55,265 nt of DNA from Clostridia bacterium (lineage in GTDB: Bacteria; Bacillota; Clostridia; Christensenellales; CAG-314), in the NCBI GenBank assembly GCA_900769665.1, contig CAAGHL010000016.1, forward strand, positions 1-55,265, read 5' to 3'. A program made the translations under genes and the position numbers. The notes beneath the pieces were generated by a model. That model saw only the letters and a program-made list of their open reading frames with translations. It had not been told where the DNA came from and did no database searches. Within the stretch, counting starts at the first letter, position 1; each line of letters starts with the position of its first letter. Positions 17,497 through 26,102 of this stretch are shown here, piece after piece.

Positions 17497-17506
17497 TACA
17501 AAAAAT

Positions 17507-17550
17507 ACAATATTTTGTGTCGAATTTTTGTTTGAAACACAATATGTGGT
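17507..17550 (-). promoter_or_regulatory. Tandem NrdR-box-like sites upstream of nrdD
   Basis: ACAATATTTTGTGT (17507-17520) and ACACAATATGTGGT (17537-17550) match the NrdR box (ACAC-A/T-rich-GTG type); centres are 30 bp apart, about three helical turns, as known for paired NrdR boxes. They lie immediately upstream of the nrdD -35. Confidence 0.6.
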
Positions 17551-17810
17551 ATGTCAGTCATACTACTTTGACAGACATAGGTAAAATGCAATGTTCTATT
17601 TTACCGAGATTTTTTACCAACGATAAGTAATAAAACGTCGTTTGGCGTTGTCAAAAAGGTAATTTTACCGCGCGACGTGGTAAACGGATAAAATGTTGTA
17701 ACACGCCGTTTGCACAAGGCGTTGTGTCGGGCGTGGCGGCGTTCCTGCGCATATCTATGGCTCGGTAGAAACGCCGATTGTGCGGCGGTAGTGTTGTCAT
17801 CGAAGCGCTC

Positions 17811-17842
17811 AAAAAAACGACGAGCCGTAGCGGTTCGTCGTT
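17811..17842 (-). terminator. Intrinsic terminator, duplicate of the one at 18023
   Basis: Stem AACGACGAGCC/GGTTCGTCGTT with a short loop and seven T on the minus strand. It is near-identical to 18023-18057 although no gene lies between them. The space between (17843-18022) holds only an untranslatable-looking 24-codon minus-strand frame ending in TAA, perhaps a gene remnant. 17551-17810 shows nothing recognisable. Confidence 0.65.
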
Positions 17843-18022
17843 GGGGTGGGTGTGTTATTTGAAATCAATTTTTTTGCGGTGCTACGGCGTTTTTATAGCA
17901 ATACAAACAGTTATTTCGCAAGTGCAACTATATCGTCCGTCGAAATCGCCACTATGTTGTACTTATGTAGTCTAATCACGATTTGTCAAATCACGATTAG
18001 ACAAAATTGGCGTGAAATTTGG

Positions 18023-18057
18023 CAAAAAAAACGACGAGCCGTAGCGGTTCGTCGTTT
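18023..18057 (-). terminator. Intrinsic terminator after the AmaP-like gene
   Basis: Stem AAACGACGAGCC/GGTTCGTCGTTT, 5-nt loop, eight T on the minus strand. Confidence 0.85.
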
Positions 18058-18148
18058 GTGGTCGTGTAATATGGTGTTACTTTTGCTTTGCCTTGCTTGG
18101 CTTTGTTGGCAATGCGCATTTTGTTGCTTTGTGGCGGTGCGGTGCAAA

Positions 18149-18907
18149 CTACTTTACAAGCTCTTTGTCGTCGTCCGTTTCGGTTTGCTCGTCGGCTGTC
18201 ACTTCTTCCGTGTTTTCGGTGGGTTCGTCGGCGATGTCGACCGTTTGTTCTTGGCTATCGTCGGCGGTGTCGGCGGCTGTTTCGTCGGGGCAATCGCACT
18301 TGTTGAGGGGATCTTGGTAGTGCTCGTCGGCAACTTCGCGTTGGTCGGCAAGGTTTTCCGCCATTTCCTCGGCGTGCTTTACGTCCGGCGTAAACTTTGC
18401 GGCAAGCTTGTCCACAACAAAGTTGATTGCGTTAAATTTCAGTCCCAGCGTGTTGCGGAAGCTTTCGTCCAGCATGCAACGTAGGGTGTCTAGGCTCTTT
18501 TGCACGGTTGCGCTTTCGCTGACTACGTTCAACGTCAGCACAAAACCTTGTTTGTCGTCGGCGGCGATGCGCGTTTTCTTCACCTTTATGCCTTCCACTT
18601 GCTTGGCGCATCCGTTTACGATGTTTGTCACCACGCGGCGGTCGGCGGAAGTTGCGCTTTCGCTGTCGCAGTACAGCAACACGCGTTTCACGTTGGCGTG
18701 CGTGCTAAAGTTTTCGTAGATTAGGTATGCGGAAAGTCCTGCAAACAGCACTGCAAGCACAATCACAAGCGGACCGCTTACGCCGTTTGCCGCCCAGTTT
18801 TCCTGAGGGGCAATTACGCCTGCCATGTACAGCACGGTGGTTATTACAAATACGAGTGCGATGCACACAAGTGCGACAATCGCTACTTTTTCGGTGATTT
18901 TTCTCAT
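18149..18907 (-). CDS. amaP: AmaP-like alkaline-shock membrane anchor protein
   Basis: 252 residues from the ATG at 18907, which has AAAGGAGA eight bases upstream; the open frame further upstream has no ribosome site. Two transmembrane segments (about 7-30 and 43-65) are followed by an Asp23-like domain (about 70-180) and a very acidic, Thr/Glu/Asp-rich tail. This is the layout of AmaP (DUF322/Asp23 family), which in Staphylococcus anchors Asp23 to the membrane. No separate asp23 gene is nearby. The acidic tail is longer than I expect for the family. Confidence 0.75.
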   Translation of the reverse strand: MRKITEKVAIVALVCIALVFVITTVLYMAGVIAPQENWAANGVSGPLVIVLAVLFAGLSAYLIYENFSTHANVKRVLLYCDSESATSADRRVVTNIVNGCAKQVEGIKVKKTRIAADDKQGFVLTLNVVSESATVQKSLDTLRCMLDESFRNTLGLKFNAINFVVDKLAAKFTPDVKHAEEMAENLADQREVADEHYQDPLNKCDCPDETAADTADDSQEQTVDIADEPTENTEEVTADEQTETDDDKELVK

Positions 18908-19521
18908 GGTGTTCTCCTTTGGCGCGGCAAAATGCTTACACGGGTAGTGTTGGCAACTTTTTGCGTAAAAATACGTCGGCGGTGTGCGCCTTTGCAATGC
19001 GTTTTGGTTGCGTTGCCTAGGCGACAAGTCCACGTCGCGCCGTTTTTCTTCATTGTACAATAAGGCGGACAAAATGTCAATCTATTACTGCAATATACGT
19101 CTTTATGTGCAAATAAACCGCCATGAGGGGTGGGTGGTCGGGGTTGTACGGCGGGAAAATAAACGTAGCAAACGATAAAGACACATAATTTGCAAAAAGT
19201 TATCGCCAAAACGTCATTTGACCGTTTGAAGTAACCGATTTTTTAATACGTTATAAGATTTTTTCGACGTGAGATGTTGCCGAATGAAAGCCTCGTAGCG
19301 GCGGCACGGCTGGGAAATTTCGTTTAAGTCGGCTTTATTGCTCGTCGCGGAGGGAGCTATCAGAGCGTCTTTCATTGGTAATATCTCACTGTCGAAAATA
19401 CTACTTCCAACACGTGTATTTGCGTTTCGTCTATTGACTTTCATCGTCGCAAGTGCTATACTTGTTTGCGGAGAAAAACTAGGGAAGGGAATTGTAGTAA
19501 ATTCGGTTAGCGGAGCTGGAT
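18908..19521. other. Intergenic region with repeat element
   Basis: Holds a single copy of the end sequence of the large inverted-repeat element (about 19112-19137, ATGAGGGGTGGGTGGTCGGG) and palindromic element copy 5. No gene seen. Confidence 0.5.
19261..19398 (-). repeat. Variable-arm palindromic element, copy 5
   Basis: Arms 19261-19290 (TTTTCGACGTGAGATGTTGC...) and 19369-19398 pair over about 27 positions with one bulge. Minus-strand core: ACGCTCTGATAGCTCCCTCC, GCGACGAGCA, and TTTCCCAGCCGTGCC, the last shared with copy 6. Confidence 0.75.
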
Positions 19522-20082
19522 ATGACAACAATTCAATTGCACGATTGTAGCGACGCATTGGTCGTGGACTACTTTTACTCGTGCTTGGACAAGACAACAA
19601 CTGTGAAAATCGGCGACAACGAGCAATTGTGGGTGTACAAACGCTCTCGGTACGTGGGTACAAACGCCGCCAAGGGTGGCTATGCCATTGGCAAGGCGGT
19701 CAAGCATTTGCACAAATGTATTTTCAGTCGGACGTACAAGGACATCACCTTGCGCTACGTGCGCACTCGGCAACGCCTGTACTACTTTTCCAATGTCAAG
19801 ACCGTTACTCTCGCAGGCGGAGCGACGGCTCGAGGCGGCTTCCGTGTAGAAGTCAAGTTCATAGGGTTACAACGTCGCACCTTTGCCAAGTACATTGCGG
19901 CAAACGGCATCACGGCGGACGACAACGGCGTGCTTGTGCATTTGGAACCATTCAAAAAGCTGATTGCCGACACGGTGGAAAGCACACTGCCGCAAATCTC
20001 CGACATCGAGCAACTTGCCGCCCCTCTTGTAGCCTTGTTTGCGGCAAAAGGCATAGTGGTCACGGTAGGTATCAAGCGTTAG
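19522..20082 (+). CDS. Hypothetical protein, 186 residues
   Basis: An open frame with GGAGCTGG directly before the ATG and a composition typical of real protein (balanced charge, aromatic residues spread throughout). No transmembrane segment or signal peptide and no motif I recognise. The N-terminal half is basic and Tyr-rich (LWVYKRSRYVG, LRYVRTRQRLYYFS); the C-terminal half has alternating hydrophobic residues. Overlapping frames exist, but this one has the only good ribosome site. It stands alone between repeat element copy 5 and gltX, which is on the other strand. Moderately sure it is a gene. Confidence 0.55.
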   Translation: MTTIQLHDCSDALVVDYFYSCLDKTTTVKIGDNEQLWVYKRSRYVGTNAAKGGYAIGKAVKHLHKCIFSRTYKDITLRYVRTRQRLYYFSNVKTVTLAGGATARGGFRVEVKFIGLQRRTFAKYIAANGITADDNGVLVHLEPFKKLIADTVESTLPQISDIEQLAAPLVALFAAKGIVVTVGIKR

Positions 20083-20121
20083 CGCAAATGGCACCGCACA
20101 CCGACGGCAACAAAATTCCTG

Positions 20122-20129
20122 ATACGTAT
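20122..20129. promoter_or_regulatory. ATACGTAT motif (site 1)
   Basis: Palindrome in the context GATACGTATGCAATTTTTGC, 40 bp after the stop of the hypothetical gene. Recurs at six other intergenic places. Confidence 0.4.
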
Positions 20130-20204
20130 GCAATTTTTGCGTACATTTGCCAACAATTTATCTAAAAATACTCTCCACAAAAACTCAAAACAAAATAACA
20201 GCCA

Positions 20205-20242
20205 AACACAATGACTGCCACGCACGTGACAGTCATTTTGCT
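20205..20242 (+). terminator. Hairpin after the hypothetical gene at 19522
   Basis: AATGACTGCCAC / GTGACAGTCATT pair with one mismatch, flanked by ACAGC...GCTGT and followed by TTTTG on the plus strand; a weak terminator. Confidence 0.4.
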
Positions 20243-20281
20243 GTAAACAAAAACTCCGTCGCAAGGAAGTACACTCACGGC

Positions 20282-20313
20282 AAAAAAAAGTACCGAGCGA
20301 GTTGCTCGGTACT
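20282..20313 (-). terminator. gltX terminator
   Basis: Perfect 10-bp stem AGTACCGAGC/GCTCGGTACT, loop GAGTT, followed on the minus strand by eight T. Confidence 0.9.
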
Positions 20314-20336
20314 TAGGCCGGTAATATAGTAATGGT

Positions 20337-21776
20337 TTAGTTAAGGTTGGCTATCGATTGATCGAGGCGGCGTAACGTTTCCGTTTTTCCGAGTAACTCG
20401 GCAATTTCGCTTGCTCCGCCCGGGGTGGCGGTAAGTCCCGTCAATGCAATGCGCGCGGGCCACAGTACTTTGCCGTTTTTTACGCCTTGACTTTGTGCCA
20501 ACGCAACAAGAGCTTCGTACAAGTGTTGGTTGTCCCAATTTTCTTCGGCGATTTCGGCAAAGGCGGCGCGCACAAGGGGCAAAATCTCGCGGGCAACGTT
20601 GGCGTCGGTCTTTTGTTTGGCGTTGTCGTACAGTGCGCTGTCAAATGTGCCGAAGTCCACCAAAAAGCGCAGTTTGTCCTCGATTTCGGCAAAGGTTTCC
20701 ACACGGCTTTGGATAAGTTTGCAAACGAGAGCCTTGTCAAAATCTTTCAAGTAGCAGTCGTTTATCCAAGGCGTTGCGTACTCGGCAAAGGCTTCGGGCG
20801 TCATTTCCTTGATGTACAGGCTGTTGAGCCACGCCAATTTTTGCGGATCGAATATGCTTGGGCTTTTGTTGATGCCGCTTACGTCAAACTTTTGTTCAAG
20901 CTCGGCAAAGCTCATTTTTTCCGTATCGTCCTTGGGCGACCAACCGAGTAAAGCGATGTAGTTGATGATGGCGTCCTTCAAAAAGCCTTTTTTTACAAGG
21001 TCTTCGTAGCTGGCGTCGCCGTTACGTTTGCTAAGCTTGTGTTGCGCGTCCTTCATGATGGGCGGCATGTGGATGTACATCGGGCGTTCCCATCCGAACG
21101 CGTCGTACAGCAGATTGTACTTTGGCGTGCTGCTGAGGTATTCTATACCACGCATAACGCAATTGATTGCCATCAAGTGGTCATCGATGACATTGGCAAA
21201 GTTGTACGTGGGCATGCCGTCGGATTTGATTAGTATTTGATCCTCAAGTTCGCTGTTTTCGATGGTGATGTCGCCGTACACGACGTCGTGGTAGGTGGTG
21301 CTACCCTCGGTGGGCATGTTTTGGCGAATTACAAATGGTTCGCCGGCAGCAAGACGCGCTTCCACTTCCTCTTTGGGTAGGTGTAGACAATGTTTGTCGT
21401 AGCGACGCGCGCCGTTGACGTCGGGCAATGATTGCAGGCGTTCCTCAGTGCAGAAGCAGTAGTATGCGTGACCGCTTTCCACCAACTTTTGTGCGTAGTG
21501 CATATACTCGTTTTTGCGTTGGCTTTGGATGTACGGACCGTAGTCGCCGCCAACGTCGGGACCTTCGTCGTACATTATGCCTGTTTCGCGCAACGTGCGG
21601 TAGATGATTTCCACTGCGCCGTCAACGTAGCGACCTTGGTCGGTGTCCTCTATGCGTAGTATAAACTTGCCGCCGTTTTTCTTGGCGTACAAATAGCTGT
21701 ACAATGCGGTGCGAAGTCCGCCTATGTGTAAGTAGCCCGTCGGGCTCGGAGCAAATCTTGTGCGTAATTGTGACAT
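20337..21776 (-). CDS. gltX: Glutamyl-tRNA synthetase
   Basis: 479 residues, normal for bacterial class I GluRS. The HIGH-type motif is PSPTGYLHIGGLRTALYSYL (about 10-29), followed by RIEDTD; the KMSKS-type motif is KLSKRNGD (about 248-255). The C-terminal anticodon-binding domain is complete. It charges tRNA-Glu (and tRNA-Gln in organisms lacking GlnRS, a point the window cannot settle). AGAGGT lies about nine bases before the ATG. Monocistronic, with a clear terminator at 20282-20313. Confidence 0.97.
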   Translation of the reverse strand: MSQLRTRFAPSPTGYLHIGGLRTALYSYLYAKKNGGKFILRIEDTDQGRYVDGAVEIIYRTLRETGIMYDEGPDVGGDYGPYIQSQRKNEYMHYAQKLVESGHAYYCFCTEERLQSLPDVNGARRYDKHCLHLPKEEVEARLAAGEPFVIRQNMPTEGSTTYHDVVYGDITIENSELEDQILIKSDGMPTYNFANVIDDHLMAINCVMRGIEYLSSTPKYNLLYDAFGWERPMYIHMPPIMKDAQHKLSKRNGDASYEDLVKKGFLKDAIINYIALLGWSPKDDTEKMSFAELEQKFDVSGINKSPSIFDPQKLAWLNSLYIKEMTPEAFAEYATPWINDCYLKDFDKALVCKLIQSRVETFAEIEDKLRFLVDFGTFDSALYDNAKQKTDANVAREILPLVRAAFAEIAEENWDNQHLYEALVALAQSQGVKNGKVLWPARIALTGLTATPGGASEIAELLGKTETLRRLDQSIANLN

Positions 21777-21873
21777 GTCGTGTTACCTCTGAATATTGTT
21801 GTTTGGCAATGAAAATTGCCGAAAGTGAACGATGAATTGTGGGCGTAGTAGCCGAAGATAGGATGGAAGTAGA

Positions 21874-22008
21874 GTGAAAGCGCGAGGTAATACCCTACTG
21901 CGAGCGCCTGATGCTCGCTTCACGTCGGGCATCAAGTCAGTGTAGGGTAGTCTTCCCAGCCGTGCCCTCGTTCAGATGTCGCCGTAGGGTATTACCTCAC
22001 GTTTCCAC
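21874..22008 (+). repeat. Variable-arm palindromic element, copy 6
   Basis: Arms 21874-21903 and 21979-22008 pair at about 25 of 30 positions (GAGGTAATACCCTAC / GTAGGGTATTACCTC). Core: GCGCCTGATGCTCGCTTCAC, GGGCATC and CGTTCAGATG. The middle differs from copies 2-4 and shares CTTCCCAGCCGTGCC with copy 5. Confidence 0.8.
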
Positions 22009-22136
22009 TGCAAAGTAAATGCAAGTAGACGGCTATTGTCACCCTTCGAGCGAACGAACCTTCGGCAAAATGCATGTGTGATTAGTGGCGGAAATACAAT
22101 AATTCAGCGTTCCACTTTTTTGGTGTTTCCGCCCAA

Positions 22137-22586
22137 CCCCCGACCACCGCCCCTCATGGTCAAGGGACTTTATTACAGGTGGGCAATAGATAGTTTTTAG
22201 GAAAATTATCGTATATTGACAAGTTCTAATAGCGTCATCCCGAGGAACAAGCTGAGGCTTGACCTGTACAGCCTATGGCAACATTGGAGATATTACTCTA
22301 TCCTACTCGTCAACGTAAGGTTGTGACGTGGGGATCTCGCGGAAGCGCCCATGTTGTAAAAGTGCTTTTTGGCAGATTGTCATAGCAATGCAAAATTAGC
22401 TTTGCTTCGCATTATTCGCAAACATTTCGAGTGGCGTTTGTAGCAACGACTGCGGCTCGGCTGAGGACATAATTAGAATGTTTTGTCATTAGACTTACTG
22501 TAAACCAACGTTATTTTCAAACAAACCTATCCTTATACTGCCTCGTCTAATTAAGTCCTTTGACATTGAGGGGCGGGTGGTCGGGG
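22137..22586. repeat. 450-bp element with ~38-bp terminal inverted repeats (MITE-like)
   Basis: Left end from 22137 (CCCCGACCACCGCCCCTCA, then GGTCAAGGGACTTTATTA with short gaps) mirrors the right end 22548-22586 (TAATTAAGTCCTTTGACATT, then GAGGGGCGGGTGGTCGGGG). No transposase inside. The end sequence also occurs alone at about 19112-19137. Confidence 0.6.
22231..22355 (-). repeat. REP-like intergenic block (copy 3)
   Basis: Contains GTCATCCCGAGGAACAAGC, GAGGCTTGACCTGTA and CTACTCGTCAACGTAAGG ... GGATCTCGCGGAAGCGCCC. The last part is the inverse of 8975-9020. It lies inside the MITE-like element. Confidence 0.6.
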
Positions 22587-22867
22587 TAGTGGTTGTTGTA
22601 ATTAGCAATTTCGTGCAAGCAAGTCGGTGGGACATTTCCTAAAAATGGTCGGGCGATGTCGGTTTTTTGCAAGAATTAACCATTTTCGCAAGGGTGCTTT
22701 TCAGCGGATTGCCACGTTGCGACAAGGACAGTCGCGCCTCGCAATGACAACAATATACTGCAACCACACAAAATCAGTTTCAACCAAATAAGCGCTTGGT
22801 GGGCAAGGTGTTGCCACAGTAACAAGCTAACTATTGTTCATTTGTACAATTACAACCACAAACCGAG

Positions 22868-23000
22868 TTTTGCCCAATGGACATATCAACCGAAAACCTC
22901 GGAGCGACGGCGCATAAGAACGAGAGCGGACTATTACAAATTTGCTCGTCGCGGAGGGAGTGATCAGCACGTTTTTCGGTGATATGCCCATTTGGCAAAA
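22868..23000 (-). repeat. Variable-arm palindromic element, copy 7
   Basis: Arms 22868-22896 (TTTTGCCCAATGGACATATC...) and 22972-23000 pair over about 26 positions. Minus-strand core: GTGCTGATCACTCCCTCCGC, GACGAGCAAA, AGTCCGCTCTCGTTCTTATG, matching the order of blocks in copies 2-4. Confidence 0.75.
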
Positions 23001-23089
23001 TGATTATTGCCAATAATTAACACGCCTTGCCCGCCAAGCACGATTGCTGTCCCTGTTACCTGTTCACTTATCCCTGCTCACTGTCTTCC

Positions 23090-23809
23090 TCATTGTCCTT
23101 TCGGCAATGCGTGTGAGTATTTGTCGCTTATCTCGTCCAAAAGTCCGTTGCGGTGGAAGCTGAAATAATCGCCGCGGTCGTTGAATATGATGTGTTCCAC
23201 GATGACGGTTTCCATTGATGCAAGCGTAAGGAACAATTTTTCCGTAAACATTATGTCGTCGTCGCTCGGATCGCAAGTGCCGTCAACGTGGCAGTGGAAC
23301 AGTATCACGCCCTTGGCATTGCAACGCATTGCCGAAGCGATAATATCTTTTGCGTTGACCGACACATGATTGCTGTTGTCGGACGTAAACTCGTCGCGAT
23401 ACAAAAAGTTTGTTGAGCCGTCAACATACACGACGACAAGTTTTTCGACGTAACTTTCGCCGATTAGTCGTTGAGCGTATTTGAATATACTCGACGCGCC
23501 GCGCAAAGCCGTCTTGTTTGCCAAACTTTTGCGGTAACGTTGAAAAACTTCTTTAAGCATGGCAATATTGCAAGCCGTCACTTCGGAAATTCCGTCAACG
23601 GTCATTAACTGTTTCGGACCGGCTTCCAGCACGTTGGCAAAGGAACCGAATTTGTTTATTAACGTATGCGCAAGTTTGTTGGTGTCTTTCCGCGGTATGT
23701 ATTGAAACAACAGCAACTCCAAAATCTCGTGGTCGGCAAAGTTGGTCAAACCCTCTTTCATCATGCGCTCGCGCAGTCTTTGTCGATGTCCGTCATTTAT
23801 CGATGCCAT
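23090..23809 (-). CDS. radC: RadC-family JAB/MPN metalloprotein
   Basis: 239 residues from the ATG at 23809 (AAAAAAGGTAG upstream); the frame extends 24 codons further without a ribosome site. N-terminal helix-hairpin-helix-like region (DGISEVTACNIAMLKE, about 70-85) and a C-terminal JAB/MPN domain with the JAMM metal motif H-x-H-x10-D written as HCHVDGTCDPSDDD (about 173-186). Most RadC proteins have HNHPSG here; this one keeps the ligands but not the Pro-Ser-Gly. Despite its name the family's role is unclear; it is often linked to DNA processing. Single gene. Confidence 0.85.
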   Translation of the reverse strand: MASINDGHRQRLRERMMKEGLTNFADHEILELLLFQYIPRKDTNKLAHTLINKFGSFANVLEAGPKQLMTVDGISEVTACNIAMLKEVFQRYRKSLANKTALRGASSIFKYAQRLIGESYVEKLVVVYVDGSTNFLYRDEFTSDNSNHVSVNAKDIIASAMRCNAKGVILFHCHVDGTCDPSDDDIMFTEKLFLTLASMETVIVEHIIFNDRGDYFSFHRNGLLDEISDKYSHALPKGQ

Positions 23810-24068
23810 ATTTCTACCTTTTTTGTCAAATGATACAAATATAATAGCACACTTTGTGTTTTTTGTGTATAATATAGTCAAATATAACTACAAAAAAATT
23901 GCGTAGACTGCAACGCGGCATATACGGCGATGATTTGGTAGGTAAATTGTCATCTCGGGAAACAATTACCGACAGTAACCTTGCCAAGGCAAGTATTGTA
24001 TTCAATCAATCTTACTTGTCGACGTCATTTGCCATTATGTGCTATTGTCTTTCTTCGGAGGTATCACA

Positions 24069-25412
24069 ATGTTGGAAAAAGCAAAACAATTACTAAACGA
24101 ACAATTTGACGAACTTGTGTCCACGTTGCAAAACGTGGTGCGTTTTAATACGGAAAAGGCGGTTGCTGCCGACGGCGCACCTTTCGGCAAGGAAATTAAA
24201 TCTTGTCTTGACTACGTACTGGGCGTTGCGGAAGGTTTCGGCATGTCAACCTACGACTGTGACGGCTATGCAGGGCATGCCGACTTTGTCGGTAGCGGCA
24301 AGGAAGTACTCGGTATACTCGGTCACCTTGACGTAGTACCCGCCGTTCAGAGCGAGTGGAAGTATCCGCCGTACGAGGGAGTAATCGTCGACGGCAATTT
24401 GTACGGGCGCGGCACCATGGACGACAAAGGACCGATGATTGCATGTTTGTACGCGGTAAAGGCGTTGAAAGAAGCCGGGTTTGCTCCGCAAAAGACCGTG
24501 CGCCTTATCTTCGGTTGCGATGAAGAAAGCGGCATGGAGTGCGTTGCTCATTACTTTACAAAGATGCCCTATCCTACGGCAAGTTTTTCGCCCGACGGAG
24601 ATTTTCCCGTTATTAACCGCGAAAAGGGTATCTACCAATTTGACGTGGTGTGCGGCAAGCTGCCCGACGGCGTAACAATCACCGCAGGCGATCGCGCCAA
24701 TGTCGTGCCGTCGTTGTGCGTTGCAAAGCTGCCGACAAAGGTTTTGAAGGGCGCAAAACTGCCCGACGGGCTGACGGCTACGGCAGACGGTGACACGGCT
24801 ACACTTACCGCGGTAGGCAAAGCTGCTCACGGCAGTACTCCCGACGAGGGAATCAACGCTACGTATCCCGTGCTTAGCACCCTTGCGAAGTTGTACCCCG
24901 ACAATGCCACACTGGCGTTTGTCAGCGGTAAACTGTGCGACACCACCGGCGGCAAATGGGGCGTTGCTTTACAAGACCAACCCAGCGGCAAACTTACGTG
25001 CAACCTCGGTGTGTTGCGTACCGCCGCCGACGGAACATTAACTGTTACCGTGGACATTCGCTTCCCCGTCAGCTACAATTGCGATTACATGTACGGATTG
25101 TTGCGCGCAAACACTCCTGTGGAGTTTGACGTGGTGGCGGGGCATATCTCCGAGCCGCTGTTTGTGCCGAGTGACAGCGCACTTGTTACAACACTGATGA
25201 AAGTGTACAACAACGGTATGGGCGTAGACGAACAACCCATTGCCATCGGCGGAGGCACTTACAGTAGATGCCTGCCTAATTGCGTGGCGTTTGGACCGTT
25301 GTTCCCCGGGGAAGAGCAAACCATCCACATGCCCAACGAGCTGATTAACCTTGACAATCTTCGCAAAATGACAGAGCTGTACCTCGAAGCTATCTACGAG
25401 TTGGCAAAGTAA
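24069..25412 (+). CDS. pepV: PepV-type M20 metallodipeptidase
   Basis: 447 residues from the ATG at 24069, which is preceded by CGGAGG; an upstream in-frame ATG at 24039 overlaps that site and is unlikely. Zinc ligands are visible: GHLDVVP (His), RGTMDDKGP (bridging Asp), DEESGMECV (catalytic Glu/Glu), SPDGDFPV (Asp) and the late IHMPNELI (His). The lid/dimerisation domain lies between. The family cleaves dipeptides in the cytoplasm, with PepV/Sapep known to unfold small N-terminal dipeptides. Single gene on the plus strand. Confidence 0.92.
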   Translation: MLEKAKQLLNEQFDELVSTLQNVVRFNTEKAVAADGAPFGKEIKSCLDYVLGVAEGFGMSTYDCDGYAGHADFVGSGKEVLGILGHLDVVPAVQSEWKYPPYEGVIVDGNLYGRGTMDDKGPMIACLYAVKALKEAGFAPQKTVRLIFGCDEESGMECVAHYFTKMPYPTASFSPDGDFPVINREKGIYQFDVVCGKLPDGVTITAGDRANVVPSLCVAKLPTKVLKGAKLPDGLTATADGDTATLTAVGKAAHGSTPDEGINATYPVLSTLAKLYPDNATLAFVSGKLCDTTGGKWGVALQDQPSGKLTCNLGVLRTAADGTLTVTVDIRFPVSYNCDYMYGLLRANTPVEFDVVAGHISEPLFVPSDSALVTTLMKVYNNGMGVDEQPIAIGGGTYSRCLPNCVAFGPLFPGEEQTIHMPNELINLDNLRKMTELYLEAIYELAK

Positions 25413-25568
25413 CAATTACGCTTGCAAACGGAAAAGAGCAAAAACGCATTTTGTACAATAATGTACGTGGATGGGCGTTTAACGCAAAATTAGTTGCCAC
25501 ATTGACCGCAAAAATTATTAGTGATGGCTAAATTAACCCTAATTAAAGAAAAAAACATAATGATAGAA

Positions 25569-25610
25569 AAGGCTGTCGCAAGAAAAATTCGGTATTCTTG
25601 CGACAGCCTT
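25569..25610 (-). terminator. Terminator of the deleted ATPase gene
   Basis: Perfect 16-bp stem AAGGCTGTCGCAAGAA/TTCTTGCGACAGCCTT with a 10-nt loop; T-rich on the minus side (TTTTCT). Confidence 0.8.
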
Positions 25611-25629
25611 CTTTGACATATCTTAGTCC

Positions 25630-25793
25630 TTACATATTGAGATTTTCCGGTTTCAACAGGAAATCGAAGATATTCATAAACAAAACGCCGTCATCGTTAT
25701 AGTACGTAGGCGACATATCGCCCGTAATCACTATTTTCTTAAACGAATCGTCTATTTTTGAAGTTGCTTCAAATATAAATCACGTTTAATCAT
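25630..25793 (-). pseudogene. Internally deleted DUF4143-type AAA+ ATPase gene
   Basis: The ATG at 25793 has AAAGGGGC as ribosome site and encodes MIKRDLYLKQL, the usual opening of DUF4143-family ATPases, then stops. A second frame, continuing to TAA at 25630, encodes IDDSFKKIVITGD, then SPTYYNDDG and FDFLL, the usual end of the same family. The ~380 codons between (P-loop, DUF4143) are gone; the junction falls within a few bases of TTGAAGCAACTTCA. The promoter side and the terminator (25569-25610) remain, so this is a recent-looking clean deletion. Confidence 0.75.
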
Positions 25794-26102
25794 TGTTTAG
25801 CCCCTTTCTAAAAGAGATTTCTGGCAACTTTGCCACTTTTCTCTTCTATTATAACGTTTCAAAGGTAAAAAATCAAGTCCTTTTGAGACAGACCTCGTAA
25901 TTTTCTTAAAAATTGCGTTCGTCCGAGCCGGTGTTGATTTTGGTCAATTTATATTTTTACTTGGGCGAATTATGTAGAATTTGAACAATTCCTATTAAAA
26001 GAAATCGGATTCCTACCCTTTGAGTAATATCCAAAATTATTTTAATTTACGCGACAATAAAGTATTTATCTTTTTACGTATCAAAAAAGTTACGAGTGGC
26101 AA

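Larger units (their letters stand above)
21777..23089. other. Gene-free 1.3-kb repeat cluster between radC and gltX
   Basis: No coding frame with a ribosome site. It holds palindromic elements copies 6 and 7, a 450-bp inverted-repeat-bounded element, a REP-like block, and at 22708-22747 another repeat of the type TTGCCACGTTGCGACAAGG. Confidence 0.7.

Noticed and set aside
19581..20165. Alternative 194-codon frame overlapping the hypothetical gene
   Set aside because: Gln/His/Arg-rich composition and no ribosome site; the frame at 19522 is better.
9113..23000. CRISPR array formed by the repeated elements
   Set aside because: Copies are hundreds to thousands of bases apart, in both orientations, with palindromic arms and no cas genes.
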